From the NCBI GenBank assembly GCA_025356735.1, contig JANXRT010000410.1, positions 1-7,041 on the forward strand: DNA of 7,041 nt, given 5' to 3'. Shown in pieces: positions 6,032-7,041 of the stretch. Made by a program: the position numbers and the translations under genes. This stretch comes from Acetobacteraceae bacterium (GTDB lineage Bacteria > Pseudomonadota > Alphaproteobacteria > Acetobacterales > Acetobacteraceae). The notes beneath the pieces are model-generated. The model was not told where the DNA came from and did no database searches. It saw only the letters and a program-made list of their open reading frames with translations. The first letter of the stretch is position 1; the number at the start of each line of letters is the position of its first letter.

Positions 6032-6861
6032 GCGCGCTCGACGGCTACAACTTCGCCTATCTTGACGAGCAGACCAAGCGCATGATCCGCCGCGCCCTGC
6101 TCAAGGCCGTCGCCATCCCCGGCCACCAGATCCCGTTCGGCTCGCGTGAGATGCCGCTGCCCTATGGCTGGGGCACCGGCGGCATCCAGGTCACCGCCGC
6201 CATCATCGGACCGGCCGACACGCTCAAGGTCATCGACCAGGGCGCCGACGACACCACCAACGCCGTCTCCATCCGCCGCTTCTTCGCCAGCCTCGCCGGC
6301 GTCGCCACCACCACGCGCACCGCCGAGGCAACCATCATCCAGACCCGCCACCGCATCCCCGAGCGTGCGCTGACCGTGGACCAGATCATCGTCTATCAGG
6401 TGCCCCAGCCCGAACCTCTGTCAAAACTCCAACCGTCGCGCGCCGAAACCCGCCGCATGCACGCTTTGTCCGAATACGGCCTGATGCATGTGAAACTATA
6501 CGAGGACGTCGCCCGGTTCGGCGAGATCGCCATCAGCTACGACTACCCAGTGATGGTCAACCACCGCCATTTGATGTCGCCCAGCCCAATCCCCGCCTTC
6601 GACAATCCCAAGCTCCATCGCATGGCCGCCCTCCAGCTGTTCGGCGCCGGCCGTGAGAAACGCATCTACGCCATCCCGCCCCATACCGACGTGAAGTCGC
6701 TCGACTTCGAGGACCACCCGTTCCGCGCCAGCCGCGCCCCGCATCCATGCGGCATCTGCGGTTCCAATAGCTCCTATCTCGATGAAGTCGTCACCGACAA
6801 CGAGGGCGGGCGGCTGTTTGTGTGCTCTGATACCGATTATTGCTCGGAGAACAGCAAGTGA
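6028..6861 (+). CDS. phnJ: Carbon-phosphorus lyase PhnJ (radical SAM)
   Basis: This 277-residue catalytic subunit cleaves the C-P bond of 5-phosphoribosyl-1-phosphonate by radical S-adenosylmethionine chemistry. All residues known in E. coli PhnJ are present at the same numbers: Gly32 (glycyl radical) in IPGHQIPF; Cys241, Cys244 and Cys266 (4Fe-4S cluster, in the order HPCGICG then FVCSD); and Cys272 (thiyl radical) in DYCSENS. YGWGTGGIQVT (residues 48-58) is also typical. The enzyme should be active as encoded. The ATG at 6028 overlaps the phnI stop (ATGA). Its TGA overlaps a GTG that may start phnK, and a palindromic repeat follows immediately. Confidence 0.97.
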   Translation: MSALDGYNFAYLDEQTKRMIRRALLKAVAIPGHQIPFGSREMPLPYGWGTGGIQVTAAIIGPADTLKVIDQGADDTTNAVSIRRFFASLAGVATTTRTAEATIIQTRHRIPERALTVDQIIVYQVPQPEPLSKLQPSRAETRRMHALSEYGLMHVKLYEDVARFGEIAISYDYPVMVNHRHLMSPSPIPAFDNPKLHRMAALQLFGAGREKRIYAIPPHTDVKSLDFEDHPFRASRAPHPCGICGSNSSYLDEVVTDNEGGRLFVCSDTDYCSENSK

Positions 6862-7041
6862 CAGGCCAAGGGCTTTGCCCCTGGACCCCACCAAAGGGCG
6901 ATAGCCCTTTGGAAACCCCTTACTTAGAAGCGACCGACCTCACTCTGCGTTTCAATACCATCGCAGCACTGGATAACGTCAACGTTGAAGTCTGGCCGGG
7001 CGAAGTCTTGGCCATCGTCGGCGAATCTGGCTCCGGCAAAA
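6858..7041 (+). CDS. phnK: C-P lyase ABC-type ATPase PhnK, 3' end cut by window
   Basis: Sixty-one codons are visible. After an unusual N-terminal segment the frame reads YLEATDLTLRFNTIAALDNV, then VWPGEVLAIVGESGSGK, with the Walker A motif at the window edge. This matches E. coli PhnK (PLLSVNNLTHLY then WPGEVLGIVGESGSGK). PhnK is a cytosolic ATP-binding-cassette protein that docks on PhnJ in the core complex and is needed for phosphonate breakdown in vivo. Two starts are possible. The GTG at 6858 overlaps the phnJ stop as GTGA, like the other junctions. The TTG at 6909 gives a family-length N-terminus. The 17 extra codons of the longer form are almost entirely repeat sequence (6866-6912). 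The longer start is given here because of coupling, but the shorter one is a real alternative. Confidence 0.88.
   Translation, partial: MTGQGLCPWTPPKGDSPLETPYLEATDLTLRFNTIAALDNVNVEVWPGEVLAIVGESGSGK
6866..6912. repeat. REP-like double stem-loop element at the phnJ/phnK junction
   Basis: Two hairpins stand in tandem. The first is CCAAGGGC-TTT-GCCCCTGG (6866-6884), 8 pairs with one A·C mismatch. The second is CCAAAGGGC-GATA-GCCCTTTGG (6891-6912), a perfect 9-bp stem with a 4-base loop. They are separated by ACCCCA and followed by AAACCCC. The design, paired GC-rich stem-loops of AAGGGC/GCCCTT type, recalls dispersed repeats of Acetobacteraceae. It begins 4 bases after the phnJ stop, contains no stop codon in the phnK frame, and holds the alternative phnK TTG start (6909) in its last stem arm. 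Confidence 0.7.

Noticed and set aside
6859..6912. Rho-independent terminator ending the operon after phnJ
   Set aside because: The second hairpin is stable but is followed by AAACCCCTTAC, not a T-tract, and phnK continues directly. A role as repeat or RNA-stability element fits better.

Overview
This window is GC-rich DNA, estimated by eye at about two-thirds G+C, whose coding style and gene content suggest an alphaproteobacterium. Two palindromic repeats resemble the dispersed GC-rich repeats I recall from Acetobacteraceae and other Rhodospirillales. That placement is an inference from pattern memory, not from a search.

Layout, left to right. (1) The 3' part of a DUF938-family SAM-dependent methyltransferase (+), ending in a strong hairpin terminator. 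(2) About 320 bases without a confident gene. This stretch carries the terminator and an 18-base match to the 3' tail of 16S rRNA. Read on the minus strand, that match is an ideal Shine-Dalgarno sequence in front of a possible 27-codon ORF. (3) An aldo/keto reductase gene (+) whose stop codon overlaps the stop of the convergent minus-strand gene. (4) A minus-strand operon read from right to left: a PhnF-like GntR/UTRA repressor, a TenA-family thiaminase II-like protein and a PPOX-class flavin-fold protein. These genes are linked by ATGA and TTGA stop/start overlaps. (5) A divergent control region with an extended palindrome centred on TGTCTAGACA, the likely PhnF operator. (6) The plus-strand carbon-phosphorus lyase core operon phnG-phnH-phnI-phnJ, followed by the start of phnK, which is cut by the window end just after its Walker A motif.

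How the genes work together. PhnG, H, I and J with PhnK form the C-P lyase core complex. PhnI with G/H/L attaches the phosphonate to the ribose of ATP, and PhnJ (a radical-SAM enzyme) later cleaves the C-P bond. PhnF-type regulators repress phn genes when phosphate is sufficient. Here the repressor faces phnG across a short region with one extended palindrome that could control both directions. The unexpected part is that tenA and a PPOX gene are translationally coupled to phnF, which suggests they belong to the phosphonate regulon or share its control.

The most distinctive sequence observation is that two REP-like palindromic elements lie inside coding frames. One encodes the last ~19 residues of the PPOX protein. 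The other sits at the phnJ/phnK junction and adds 17 in-frame codons to the apparent start of phnK. Everything between 918 and the window end is otherwise densely coded. I saw no tRNA, rRNA gene, CRISPR array or complete insertion sequence.
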